The translations under genes and the position numbers were made by a program. Below are positions 1-5,590 of a DNA stretch of 11,179 bases, piece by piece. Source of the DNA: Faeciplasma sp964650705 (GTDB taxonomy: Bacteria > Bacillota > Clostridia > Oscillospirales > Ruminococcaceae); NCBI GenBank assembly GCA_964650705.1, contig CAZYUJ010000019.1:1-11179 (forward strand). The letters are read 5' to 3'. A model generated the notes under the pieces. The model had not been told where the DNA came from. It saw only the letters and a program-made list of their open reading frames with translations, and searched no databases. Numbering within the stretch: the first letter of the stretch is position 1; every line of letters begins with the position of its first letter.

Positions 1-614
1 GTGATGGAGCGTTCTTCGATTGTTCGCTTCATTGGAAGCACAAGGACAAGTGCGGTACGCACTTTATCCGTGAGTCTGTGTTGGAGCGAATGGTGCTGAA
101 ACACATCCAGTTGGTCATGGGGTATATTCTCAGATACCGTCAGCATTTCATCTTCGTAATGGAACAACAGCTCCAGTTGGAGTCGGCAGAAAAGCTGCAG
201 ACGAGCCGTAAACAGCTTGAACGCAACGAGCGCCGTATCGCTGAACTAAAAAGGCTGTTTGTTAAAATCTACGAGGACAATGTAAGAGGCAAACTGAATG
301 ACGAGCGATTTGAGATGATGAGTCAGAACTACGAAGCGGAACAGAAACAGCTTGAAGCAGAGGTTGTCGCTCTGCGGCAGGAAATTGAAGTACAGGAAAG
401 ACAGAACGAAAATATTGAAAGGTTCATCCGAACGGCAGATAAATACGTGGACATCGAGGAAATCGACCCGTGTATGCTGCGAGAGCTGATAAAGGCGATC
501 TATGTGGAAGCACCCGACAAGTCCAGCGGCAAGCGCAGACAGAAGATCCACATCCAGTATGACGGCATCGGCTTTATCCCCTTGGAAGAACTTGCGAAAA
601 AGGAAACGGCGTGA
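1..614 (+). CDS. Large serine recombinase (TnpX-like), C-terminal part only
   Basis: The reading frame is open from the left edge (first full codon at base 3) to TGA at 612-614, giving about 203 residues. The N-terminal catalytic domain lies outside the window. What is visible matches the C-terminal half of large serine recombinases. A zinc-ribbon remnant comes first (Cys7 and Cys17 of the fragment, then THFIRESVLE). A long Glu/Lys/Gln-rich coiled coil follows at about residues 55-145, containing FVKIYEDNVRGKLNDERF. The end is a DUF4368-like domain (IDPCMLRELIKAIYVEA, then KIHIQYDGIGFI). Such enzymes integrate and excise conjugative or mobilisable elements, and the recombinase gene commonly lies at one end of the element. 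It points toward the tRNA-Ser locus, so the element boundary is probably between 615 and 1180. A GTG at 78 and a later ATG are internal codons, not starts. Family assignment is confident; the identity of the element is not visible. Confidence 0.88.
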   Translation, partial: DGAFFDCSLHWKHKDKCGTHFIRESVLERMVLKHIQLVMGYILRYRQHFIFVMEQQLQLESAEKLQTSRKQLERNERRIAELKRLFVKIYEDNVRGKLNDERFEMMSQNYEAEQKQLEAEVVALRQEIEVQERQNENIERFIRTADKYVDIEEIDPCMLRELIKAIYVEAPDKSSGKRRQKIHIQYDGIGFIPLEELAKKETA

Positions 615-653
615 CCGAAGTCACGCCGTCCCTTGAAAACAGTCGTTTTCAAG
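607..653. other. Two tandem perfect hairpins at the recombinase stop codon
   Basis: CGGCGTGAC (607-615) pairs with GTCACGCCG (620-628) around a CGAA tetraloop; the stop codon lies inside the left arm. Three bases later CTTGAAAAC (632-640) pairs with GTTTTCAAG (645-653) around AGTC. Neither is followed by a T-run, so they are not classical intrinsic terminators by themselves. AAAACAGT (636-643) can instead pair with ACTGTTTT (668-675), giving an alternative fold. They could limit 3' decay of the recombinase mRNA or be part of the element end. The structure is plain in the sequence; the role is a guess. Confidence 0.6.
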
Positions 654-679
654 CATTTTACAAAATAACTGTTTTACGA

Positions 680-709
680 AGCCCCGCCTAAGTGGAGCTT
701 TTCTGTTTT
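680..709 (+). terminator. Probable intrinsic terminator after the recombinase
   Basis: AGCCCCGC (680-687) pairs with GTGGAGCT (692-699), with one mismatch and one wobble, around CTAA. The run TTTTCTGTTTT follows. This is the first hairpin with a T-run downstream of the recombinase. Read on the minus strand it also lies directly behind a tRNA-tail-like sequence (709-731), so it belongs to the repeated tail-plus-hairpin pattern of this region. Confidence 0.6.
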
Positions 710-718
710 GGCACCAGG

Positions 719-870
719 TGGAGGGATTCGGTCTCGCCTGCGGGCTCGGTCAGGCGCGGCTCTGACAGTCCACCGGACTGTCATTCACTACCGCGCCCCT
801 TCGAATCCCTGCTATTTTCAATCAAAAAACAAAGGACACAACCTTGCGGTTATGTCCTTCATTTTTTGGC
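719..870. repeat. Structured 152-bp direct repeat, copy A
   Basis: This block matches 1027-1178 at a fixed offset of 308 bases with one difference (G743 versus T1051). It contains a compound palindrome. An outer 9-bp stem pairs AGGGATTCG (722-730) with CGAATCCCT (802-810). A middle 7-bp stem pairs GGCGCGG (753-759) with CCGCGCC (791-797). An apical 9-bp stem pairs TGACAGTCC (763-771) with GGACTGTCA (775-783). A competing hairpin CGCCTG (735-740)/CAGGCG (751-756) shares bases with the middle stem. The right part holds a terminator-type hairpin (832-859). The outer-stem sequence is also the T-arm sequence of the nearby tRNA-Ser, so the repeat is built on a tRNA tail. No credible protein is encoded. 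Confidence 0.9.
832..859. terminator. Terminator-type hairpin inside repeat copy A
   Basis: AAGGACACAACC (832-843) pairs with GGTTATGTCCTT (848-859), with one mismatch, around TTGC. T-runs lie outside both ends: CATTTTTTGG on the plus strand and TTGTTTTTTG on the minus strand. It is identical to the hairpin behind the tRNA-Ser gene and could stop transcription from either side. Confidence 0.65.
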
Positions 871-980
871 ATCAGATGGAGGGATTCTGAACCCAACACG
901 ATCCTCGCTTCGCTCGGATGTGCATAAGTTGTTCCCTTCGGTCACAACTTAAAGGCTTCTGCTTACTCTCGCGCTTCACA
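867..980 (-). other. tRNA-tail-like sequence with a different structured upstream segment
   Basis: On the minus strand this segment ends in GGGTTCAGAATCCCTCC followed by ATCTGATGCCA (867-894). That resembles a tRNA T-arm, acceptor strand and CCA, but has an extra base in the T-loop and another in the acceptor part. Upstream of it on the minus strand (895-980) no tRNA body is present. There is instead a hairpin AAGTTGT (926-932)/ACAACTT (944-950) and an imperfect hairpin around 901-919. It occupies the same place in the ladder as the palindromic repeat but has an unrelated sequence. It is probably a degenerate or replaced tRNA-like unit, not a working tRNA. Confidence 0.5.
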
Positions 981-1018
981 AATAAAAGAGCACAACCAAA
1001 TGGTTGTGCTCTTTTATT
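981..1018. terminator. Perfect 18-bp bidirectional terminator-type hairpin
   Basis: AATAAAAGAGCACAACCA (981-998) and TGGTTGTGCTCTTTTATT (1001-1018) form a perfect 18-bp stem with a 2-base spacer. The A-rich and T-rich ends let it work as a terminator in both directions. On the minus strand it directly follows the tRNA-tail copy at 1018-1039, the same arrangement as behind the real tRNA-Ser. Confidence 0.75.
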
Positions 1019-1026
1019 GGCGGAGA

Positions 1027-1178
1027 TGGAGGGATTCGGTCTCGCCTGCGTGCTCGGTCAGGCGCGGCTCTGACAGTCCACCGGACTGTCATTCACTACC
1101 GCGCCCCTTCGAATCCCTGCTATTTTCAATCAAAAAACAAAGGACACAACCTTGCGGTTATGTCCTTCATTTTTTGGC
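1027..1178. repeat. Structured 152-bp direct repeat, copy B
   Basis: Second copy of the block at 719-870, differing only at T1051, which falls in the loop of the competing small hairpin (1043-1064). The compound palindrome spans 1030-1118: outer stem 1030-1038/1110-1118, middle stem 1061-1067/1099-1105, apical stem 1071-1079/1083-1091. On its left flank the match to the tRNA-Ser 3' end is extended: TGGCGGAGATGGAGGGATTCG at 1018-1038 is identical to 1175-1195 in the tRNA gene. Its right end runs into the tRNA terminator and the first bases of the tRNA tail. Confidence 0.9.
1131..1167 (-). terminator. Terminator of the tRNA-Ser gene
   Basis: On the minus strand, seven bases after the encoded CCA, AAGGACATAACC (1156-1167) pairs with GGTTGTGTCCTT (1140-1151), with one mismatch, around GCAA. 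TTGTTTTTTG follows (1130-1139 region). The position just behind the tRNA and the T-run make it a good intrinsic terminator. It is part of the duplicated block, so the same hairpin recurs at 832-859. Confidence 0.8.
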
Positions 1179-1266
1179 GGAGATGGAGGGATTCGAACCC
1201 TCGGACCCGGTTAAGGGCTTACTCGATTTCGAGTCGAGGCCGTTATGACCACTTCGATACATCTCC
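1175..1266 (-). tRNA. tRNA-Ser (anticodon CGA), CCA encoded
   Basis: The minus strand folds as a class II tRNA of 92 bases including CCA. The acceptor pairs GGAGATG with CATCTCC. The anticodon stem CTCGA/TCGAG encloses the loop CTCGAAA, so the anticodon is CGA, which reads serine codon UCG. A long variable arm (about TAAGCCCTTAACCGGGTCC) follows, as expected for tRNA-Ser. The T-arm is GAGGG-TTCGAAT-CCCTC, the discriminator base is G, and CCA is encoded at 1175-1177. It is transcribed divergently from the reductase operon to its right. Its 3' end matches three partial tail copies to its left, which marks this locus as a target for repeats or integrating elements. Confidence 0.95.
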
Positions 1267-1286
1267 GTATTCTGCTTGACAGCCTT

Positions 1287-1318
1287 ATTATATTATCACA
1301 ATTCTTCCTCGATTGCAA
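1287..1318 (-). promoter_or_regulatory. Probable promoter of tRNA-Ser
   Basis: On the minus strand TTGCAA (1313-1318) is separated by 17 bases from TAATAT (1290-1295). This overlaps a perfect TATAAT (1287-1292) that would need a 20-base spacer. Transcription would begin near 1280, a short distance before the tRNA 5' end at 1266. The -10 is convincing and the -35 is moderate. Confidence 0.6.
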
Positions 1319-1408
1319 GTGGTTTTGCAAATTTATTTGATACCGTGTCTGTTTCCTCGGCGCTTGAGTATGAAAACCCGAAACTTGTTGACGAATCAAC
1401 ATTTTTCC

Positions 1409-1437
1409 TTGACATCAACATTCAAATTGACTATACT
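1409..1437 (+). promoter_or_regulatory. Promoter of the reductase/aconitase X operon
   Basis: TTGACA (1409-1414), a 17-base spacer and TATACT (1432-1437) form a near-consensus sigma-A promoter. The start point would be near 1444. The leader is about 45 bases and holds AAGGAG at 1471-1476, 12 bases before the ATG at 1489. A small hairpin TGTTGA/TCAACA (1386-1401) followed by TTTTT lies just upstream of the -35. It might insulate the promoter, but is weak. Confidence 0.8.
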
Positions 1438-1488
1438 TTTAAGTAGCAAATTCGCTTTTGAAATCAATTTAAGGAGTGATCAACAACC

Positions 1489-3549
1489 ATGGATTCCAAG
1501 TATGAAGCTTTGTTTACACCTTGGAAAATAGGCAACGTTGAAATCAAAAACCGCATAGTTATGTGCCCGATGGGCGGAACCTCGCTTTTCGGCTGGTTCG
1601 AGCTTTCGGGATGCCATTTCGACAAAGAAGCCGCAAACCTTTTCTTGAAGCGCGCACAGAATAACGTCGGTCTTATCATCACGGGAATCGCCCCCTTGCG
1701 TGATACTTTTTGGGGCAAGTGGCTCTGGCAGAACCCTAAAATGTTTGAAGAACTCAAAGATTTTATGGACGAGATACACAAGACGGGCGCAAAGCTCTTC
1801 ATTCAGCTCACCGCAGGAATGGGCCGTTCTTGGGCTATCACCGAGCTTGTAGGTCCCTTGCACAAAAATAAATTCACCCGTGCCCTCATCAAACCCATTA
1901 TAGATACAAGCCACGAACTTGCATCTCCCAGCCCTCAGCCTGCCCGCTGGGCACCTGATATCATCTGCCCCGAGATCACAAAGCATCAGATCCACGAGAT
2001 CATTGAAGCCTTCGCAAAGACTGCAAAGCTTTGCCGTGACGCAGGTGTTGACGGCGTCGAGGTTCACGCTGTTCATGAAGGCTATCTTTTGGATCAGTTT
2101 GCAATCGAATTCTTTAACAAGCGAACAGATGAATACGGAGGAAGCTTTGAAAACCGCTATCGCTTTGCGACAGAAGTCGTTCATGCAATAAAGGAAGCCT
2201 GCGGCGAAGATTTTCCCGTTTCGCTCCGCTATTCCGTCGAATCAAAGATGAAGGGCTTCTGTGAGGGTGCTGTCCCCGGTGAGGAATATACTGAGGTCGG
2301 CCGTGCAATGGAAGAGTCTGAGCGTGCCGCTAAGTATTTACAGGATGCAGGATATGATATGCTCAACGCCGACAACGGTACATACGACTCTTGGTATTGG
2401 GCACATCCGCCGATGTATATGCCGCAAAACTGCAACCTTGAAGACGTAGCACACATCAAGCGGTTCGTTGATATCCCCGTTGTCTGTGCAGGACGTATGG
2501 AACCCGACATAGGTGCAAAGGCAATCGAAGACGGACTTATCGACGGTGTCGGCATCGCCCGTCAGTTCCTTACCGACCCTGAATGGATCACAAAGATGAT
2601 CGACGACCGCATCGAGGATATCAAGCCCTGCATCTGCTGTCATGCGGGATGCTTCAACTTCTCTTCCTCGAAGGGACATTATAATACACAGGATCTTACC
2701 GACACAATGGGACTTGCCCGCTGTGCGCTCAATCCCGAAACGATGCAGTCTAAAAAATATAACATCAAACCTGCTAAGAACGCAAAGAAGATCGCCGTTA
2801 TCGGCGGCGGTATCGGCGGCATGGAAGCCGCGATCGTTTTGGCAAAGCGCGGCCACAGCGTTACACTTTATGAAAAGAGCGATAAGCTCGGCGGTGTATT
2901 TATCGCAGCAGCCGCTCCTTCCTATAAAGAAAAGGACAGAGACCTCATCGCTTGGTATAACCGTGAGATTAAAAAGTATCCTATCGAGATCAAGCTTAAT
3001 ACCGAGGTCAAGGATATCGCTTCTCTCGGTGCTGATGAAGTCATTATCGCAACGGGCGCTAAAGCAAACAAGCTTCCCATCAAGGGCTTTGAGCTCGGCG
3101 TTGAAGCTATCGACTTCCTCTTGGGCAACAAGACTGTCGGTGAAAACGTTGTTATCATCGGCGGCGGCTTAACGGGATGCGAAATAGCATATGAGCTTTA
3201 TTTACAGGGTAAAAAGCCCACTATCGTTGAGATGCAGGACGACCTTATCACCACTCCCGGAATCGCCTTGGCAAACACAAGCTTCTTGCGTGATTTCTTC
3301 AAGGCTAACTCGGTTCCCGTGCATCTTGAAACAAAACTTCAGGAAATTCACCCCGACGGCGTAACCGTTTGCGATAAAAACGGTTCCGGCTTCAAGATCG
3401 ATGCTGATTCCGTGATCCTCTCAGTCGGCTACAAGCCCTCGCCGTTGGCACAAAAGGGCAAGAACGTTCACGTTATCGGTGATGCCTCAAAGGTCGGCAA
3501 TCTCAGAACTGTCATCTGGCAGGCATGGGATGTATGCATGAAGATATAA
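1489..3549 (+). CDS. 2-enoate reductase / NADH:flavin oxidoreductase family (FadH/BaiCD-like)
   Basis: This 686-residue protein has the two-part layout of 2,4-dienoyl-CoA reductase, trimethylamine dehydrogenase and clostridial 2-enoate reductases. Residues 1 to about 375 form the FMN-binding TIM barrel, with HAVHEGYLLDQF (193-204) and NKRTDEYGGSFENRYRF (210-226). Cys381, Cys384 and Cys388 (C-x2-C-x3-C) plus Cys412 are the expected 4Fe-4S ligands. The gap 388-412 is 23 residues, longer than the roughly 11-12 I recall for the family. Residues 434-469 (IAVIGGGIGG) form the FAD fold, 554-585 (VVIIGGGLTG) the NAD(P) fold, and VHVIGDA (660-666) a second FAD contact. The likely reaction is NAD(P)H-dependent reduction of an activated C=C bond in the cytoplasm, probably anaerobic because of the Fe-S cluster. 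First gene of the operon, 16 bp before the aconitase X subunit. The substrate cannot be read from the sequence. Confidence 0.88.
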   Translation: MDSKYEALFTPWKIGNVEIKNRIVMCPMGGTSLFGWFELSGCHFDKEAANLFLKRAQNNVGLIITGIAPLRDTFWGKWLWQNPKMFEELKDFMDEIHKTGAKLFIQLTAGMGRSWAITELVGPLHKNKFTRALIKPIIDTSHELASPSPQPARWAPDIICPEITKHQIHEIIEAFAKTAKLCRDAGVDGVEVHAVHEGYLLDQFAIEFFNKRTDEYGGSFENRYRFATEVVHAIKEACGEDFPVSLRYSVESKMKGFCEGAVPGEEYTEVGRAMEESERAAKYLQDAGYDMLNADNGTYDSWYWAHPPMYMPQNCNLEDVAHIKRFVDIPVVCAGRMEPDIGAKAIEDGLIDGVGIARQFLTDPEWITKMIDDRIEDIKPCICCHAGCFNFSSSKGHYNTQDLTDTMGLARCALNPETMQSKKYNIKPAKNAKKIAVIGGGIGGMEAAIVLAKRGHSVTLYEKSDKLGGVFIAAAAPSYKEKDRDLIAWYNREIKKYPIEIKLNTEVKDIASLGADEVIIATGAKANKLPIKGFELGVEAIDFLLGNKTVGENVVIIGGGLTGCEIAYELYLQGKKPTIVEMQDDLITTPGIALANTSFLRDFFKANSVPVHLETKLQEIHPDGVTVCDKNGSGFKIDADSVILSVGYKPSPLAQKGKNVHVIGDASKVGNLRTVIWQAWDVCMKI

Positions 3550-3565
3550 GAAAGGAAATAAGTCT

Positions 3566-4840
3566 ATGTATTTAACTGATGAACAGCAAGCGATATTGAA
3601 CGGCTCTCAGGGCGAGACTATGTCAAAGGTCATGAAGACCTTGGTCATGTACGGCGACGCTTTTGAGGCTGAAAAGCTTGTTCCCGTAACCTCAAAATAC
3701 AATCACCTCGTAACCTCTTTCGGCTTAAAGATGATGACCCCTGTGTTTGATCTGATGGATCAGCTCATCTCATCGGGCGCAATCTCCTCACAGAAATTCT
3801 CGGTCGATCCAAGACCGATCGACCCCAATGTTCCCGCAAACTTCCTTCAAAAGCTCATTTTCAATAAGTTTATGTATTCAAAACAGGATGACTATGAACA
3901 GCAGCTCAAAAAGCTCGGTCTTTTGGAGGATGATGCCTTCACCTGCACCTGCTATATGAGCGAGGTCGGAAACAAGCCTCAAAAGGGCGACGTATTAAGC
4001 TGGGCAGAATCCTCGGCTGTTGTATACGCAAACTCTGTTTTGGGCGCAAGATGCAACCGTAACTCGGGCATCATCGACCTTATGGGCTCCATCGTCGGCT
4101 ATGTTCCGTATTTCGGACTTTTGACAGACGAAGGAAGAAAGGCAACTTGGACAGTCAAGATCGAAACCACCAAAAAGCCGGAAGCTCAGCTTCTCGGCTC
4201 CGCCATCGGTATGAAGGTTATGGAGGATGTTCCTTATATCATAGGTCTTGATAAGTGGCTCGGAACCGAACTCGACGATGCCGCCTGCACCTATTTGAAA
4301 GATTTCGGTGCCGCGACCGCATCAAACGGCGCTGTCGGACTTTATCACATCGAAAACCTCACACCTGAAGCAGTTGAACAGGGAAGTGCTCTCATAAAGG
4401 AAGGCGCTCGTGAATACATCATCACCGATGAAGAGCTTGATCGCGTAAAGAATAATTATCCCGTCATCTGGAAGAATCCCGATGCAAGCCCCAAGCTTTG
4501 CTTCATGGGTTGCCCTCATATGAGCCTTCAGCAGCTCAAGGATTGGACCGACAAGGTCGAAGCTTCCCTTAAGGAAGCAGGCAACAATAAGGTAGTTATC
4601 CCCACAGTCTTCACAGCTTCTCCTGCGGTTCTCAAAGAGTTTGAAACCACTCCCTATGCCGCACGCTTAAAGGCAACGGGCGTTATAACCTCATACATCT
4701 GTCCCCTTATGTATATGAACAACCCCTTGTGCGGAAAGATGCCCGTAATCACATCTTCGAACAAGCTCCGCACATATACAACGTCCCGTTATTATACCGA
4801 TGATGAGATTCTTGAAGCGATCACGAAAGGAGGCAAATAA
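3566..4840 (+). CDS. Aconitase X catalytic (large) subunit
   Basis: This 424-residue protein matches the aconitase X large subunit (formerly DUF521). It opens with the family-like MYLTDEQQAILNG. It then has FTCTCY (125-130), ESSAVVYANSVLGAR (148-162), GCPHMS (315-320), ICPLMYMNNPLC (378-389) and TSSNK (396-400). Cys127/129, Cys316, Cys379 and Cys389 are candidate Fe-S ligands by position; I cannot say which are used. Known members are hydro-lyases: bacterial cis-3-hydroxy-L-proline dehydratase and archaeal mevalonate-5-phosphate dehydratase. AAAGGAA at 3551-3557 is the ribosome binding site. The gene lies between the flavin reductase and the small subunit, so the complex probably supplies or consumes an unsaturated acid linked to that reductase. 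Family is sure; substrate is open. Confidence 0.9.
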   Translation: MYLTDEQQAILNGSQGETMSKVMKTLVMYGDAFEAEKLVPVTSKYNHLVTSFGLKMMTPVFDLMDQLISSGAISSQKFSVDPRPIDPNVPANFLQKLIFNKFMYSKQDDYEQQLKKLGLLEDDAFTCTCYMSEVGNKPQKGDVLSWAESSAVVYANSVLGARCNRNSGIIDLMGSIVGYVPYFGLLTDEGRKATWTVKIETTKKPEAQLLGSAIGMKVMEDVPYIIGLDKWLGTELDDAACTYLKDFGAATASNGAVGLYHIENLTPEAVEQGSALIKEGAREYIITDEELDRVKNNYPVIWKNPDASPKLCFMGCPHMSLQQLKDWTDKVEASLKEAGNNKVVIPTVFTASPAVLKEFETTPYAARLKATGVITSYICPLMYMNNPLCGKMPVITSSNKLRTYTTSRYYTDDEILEAITKGGK

Positions 4841-4842
4841 TT

Positions 4843-5286
4843 ATGATGAAGTTTAAGGGAAGAATCGTAACCCCCGGCACTGTTACTGCAAAGGCAGTCG
4901 TAACAACCCAGGGCTTCAACACGCTTGCCTCACTCCAAAAGGCTTTACAGTTCGGCGATAAAAAAGCTACCTGCTCCGATCAGAACAACGCTGATATTTA
5001 CGGAAAAGAGCTTGCAGGAGCCGCACTTTGTCTCCCTCAGACTATCGGCTCAACAACAGGCGGCTTGGTGCTCTATTGCGCGTGTGCAATGCAAAGAAAC
5101 CCTGCTTGTATGCTGTTTGCAAACCACATCGACTCGCTCGCCGCAGCAGGAGCAGTCCTTGCCGACGTTTGGGTCGAGGGCGTCACAATGCCTGTTATCG
5201 ACTGCTTGGGTGATGAGTTCCTTGAATATGTAAAGGACGGAATGACCGTAACCGTTGAAGAAGACGGCACAGTTTGCGTAGAATAA
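4843..5286 (+). CDS. Aconitase X swivel-domain (small) subunit
   Basis: This 147-residue protein matches the aconitase X small subunit (formerly DUF126), which swivels over the large subunit to close the active site. Visible are GRIVTPGTVTAKAVV (6-20), YGKELAGAALCLPQTIGSTTGG (53-74), HIDSLAAAGAVLADVW (95-110) and VTMPVIDCLG (114-123). The GSTTGG stretch (69-74) stands where I recall a Ser-rich GxxSGS motif in characterised members. Thr for Ser there may mark a different substrate. A strong GAAAGGAGG (4825-4833) precedes the start, and only 2 bp separate the gene from the large subunit's stop. A second ATG at 4846 could also serve. Separate large and small genes are usual in archaea and many Clostridia, whereas some bacteria have one fused protein. 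Confidence 0.9.
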   Translation: MMKFKGRIVTPGTVTAKAVVTTQGFNTLASLQKALQFGDKKATCSDQNNADIYGKELAGAALCLPQTIGSTTGGLVLYCACAMQRNPACMLFANHIDSLAAAGAVLADVWVEGVTMPVIDCLGDEFLEYVKDGMTVTVEEDGTVCVE

Positions 5287-5301
5287 GCTGCCGTTTAATA
5301 A

Positions 5302-5335
5302 ACCCCACTCGATTTTCGGGTGGGGTGAATTTTTT
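5302..5335 (+). terminator. Terminator of the aconitase X operon
   Basis: ACCCCACTCG (5302-5311) pairs with CGGGTGGGGT (5317-5326) in a 10-bp stem, one pair being a wobble, around ATTTT. GAATTTTTT follows. It lies 16 bases after the small-subunit stop and closes the three-gene unit that begins at the promoter at 1409. Confidence 0.9.
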
Positions 5336-5376
5336 ATGAATACTTCGCCATACTATCCTCAAAAGGAGTTGATTGA

Positions 5377-5499
5377 ATGGCGAAACAGGGAATGAAACGC
5401 CCCGAAATAACAAAGCACAAGCCGAAAAACGAGGCTCCGCCCGTGCCCGAACTTCAAGGAAAGGCAAAGCACACAAAACAAAAAGCGGATCCTATCTGA
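5377..5499 (+). CDS. Small basic Lys/Pro-rich protein, 40 residues, unknown function
   Basis: An ATG at 5377 opens a 40-codon frame to TGA at 5497-5499. It is preceded by AAAAGGAG (5361-5368) at 8 bases, an excellent ribosome binding site, which is the main evidence that it is real. The product starts MAKQGMKRPEITKHKPKN and ends GKAKHTKQKADPI. It has about a quarter lysine, several prolines, a PPVPELQGKAK segment near residues 21-31, no cysteine and no hydrophobic stretch, so it should be a soluble, probably disordered, cytoplasmic protein. I have a loose memory of similar short proteins with a P-E-(I/L)-Q-G-K-A-K core in gut Clostridia, without a known role. No strong promoter is visible between the terminator at 5302-5335 and the gene; TACTAT at 5351-5356 is the only -10 candidate. 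It may rely on read-through. The hairpin at 5499-5528 begins at the last base of its stop codon. Confidence 0.7.
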   Translation: MAKQGMKRPEITKHKPKNEAPPVPELQGKAKHTKQKADPI

Positions 5500-5528
5500 A
5501 AACAGTCTGCATCACCGCAGACTGTTTT
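5499..5528 (+). terminator. Terminator-type hairpin after the small gene
   Basis: AAAACAGTCTGC (5499-5510) pairs perfectly with GCAGACTGTTTT (5517-5528) around ATCACC. The T-run is inside the right arm and is followed by GTATATT. The immediate position after the 40-codon gene supports that gene being a real transcription unit. Confidence 0.7.
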
Positions 5529-5590
5529 GTATATTAATACAAAAAACGGTCACGATTTTTAAAATATTTATCAAATCTCATAATTATCAA

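Noticed and set aside
709..1039. The three tRNA tails as working tRNA genes
   Set aside because: None has a matching 5' acceptor strand, D-arm or anticodon arm upstream on the minus strand, and two have extra bases in the acceptor part.
719..1178. CRISPR array
   Set aside because: There are two long copies with internal palindromes and no short evenly spaced repeat-spacer units, and no cas genes are in view.
692..1279. Open frames of 60-91 residues over the repeats and tRNA-Ser on the plus strand
   Set aside because: They are translations of the structured repeat and of the antisense tRNA strand. None has a ribosome binding site, and the two sets resemble each other only because the DNA is duplicated.
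1276..1281. TTGACA as a plus-strand promoter element
   Set aside because: No acceptable -10 lies 16-18 bases further. The overlapping AT-rich run is better explained as the minus-strand tRNA promoter.
1480..2856. Long minus-strand open frames across the reductase gene (for example 1480-2184 and 2338-2856)
   Set aside because: They are shadows of a clearly recognisable plus-strand gene and have no family-like sequence or ribosome binding site.
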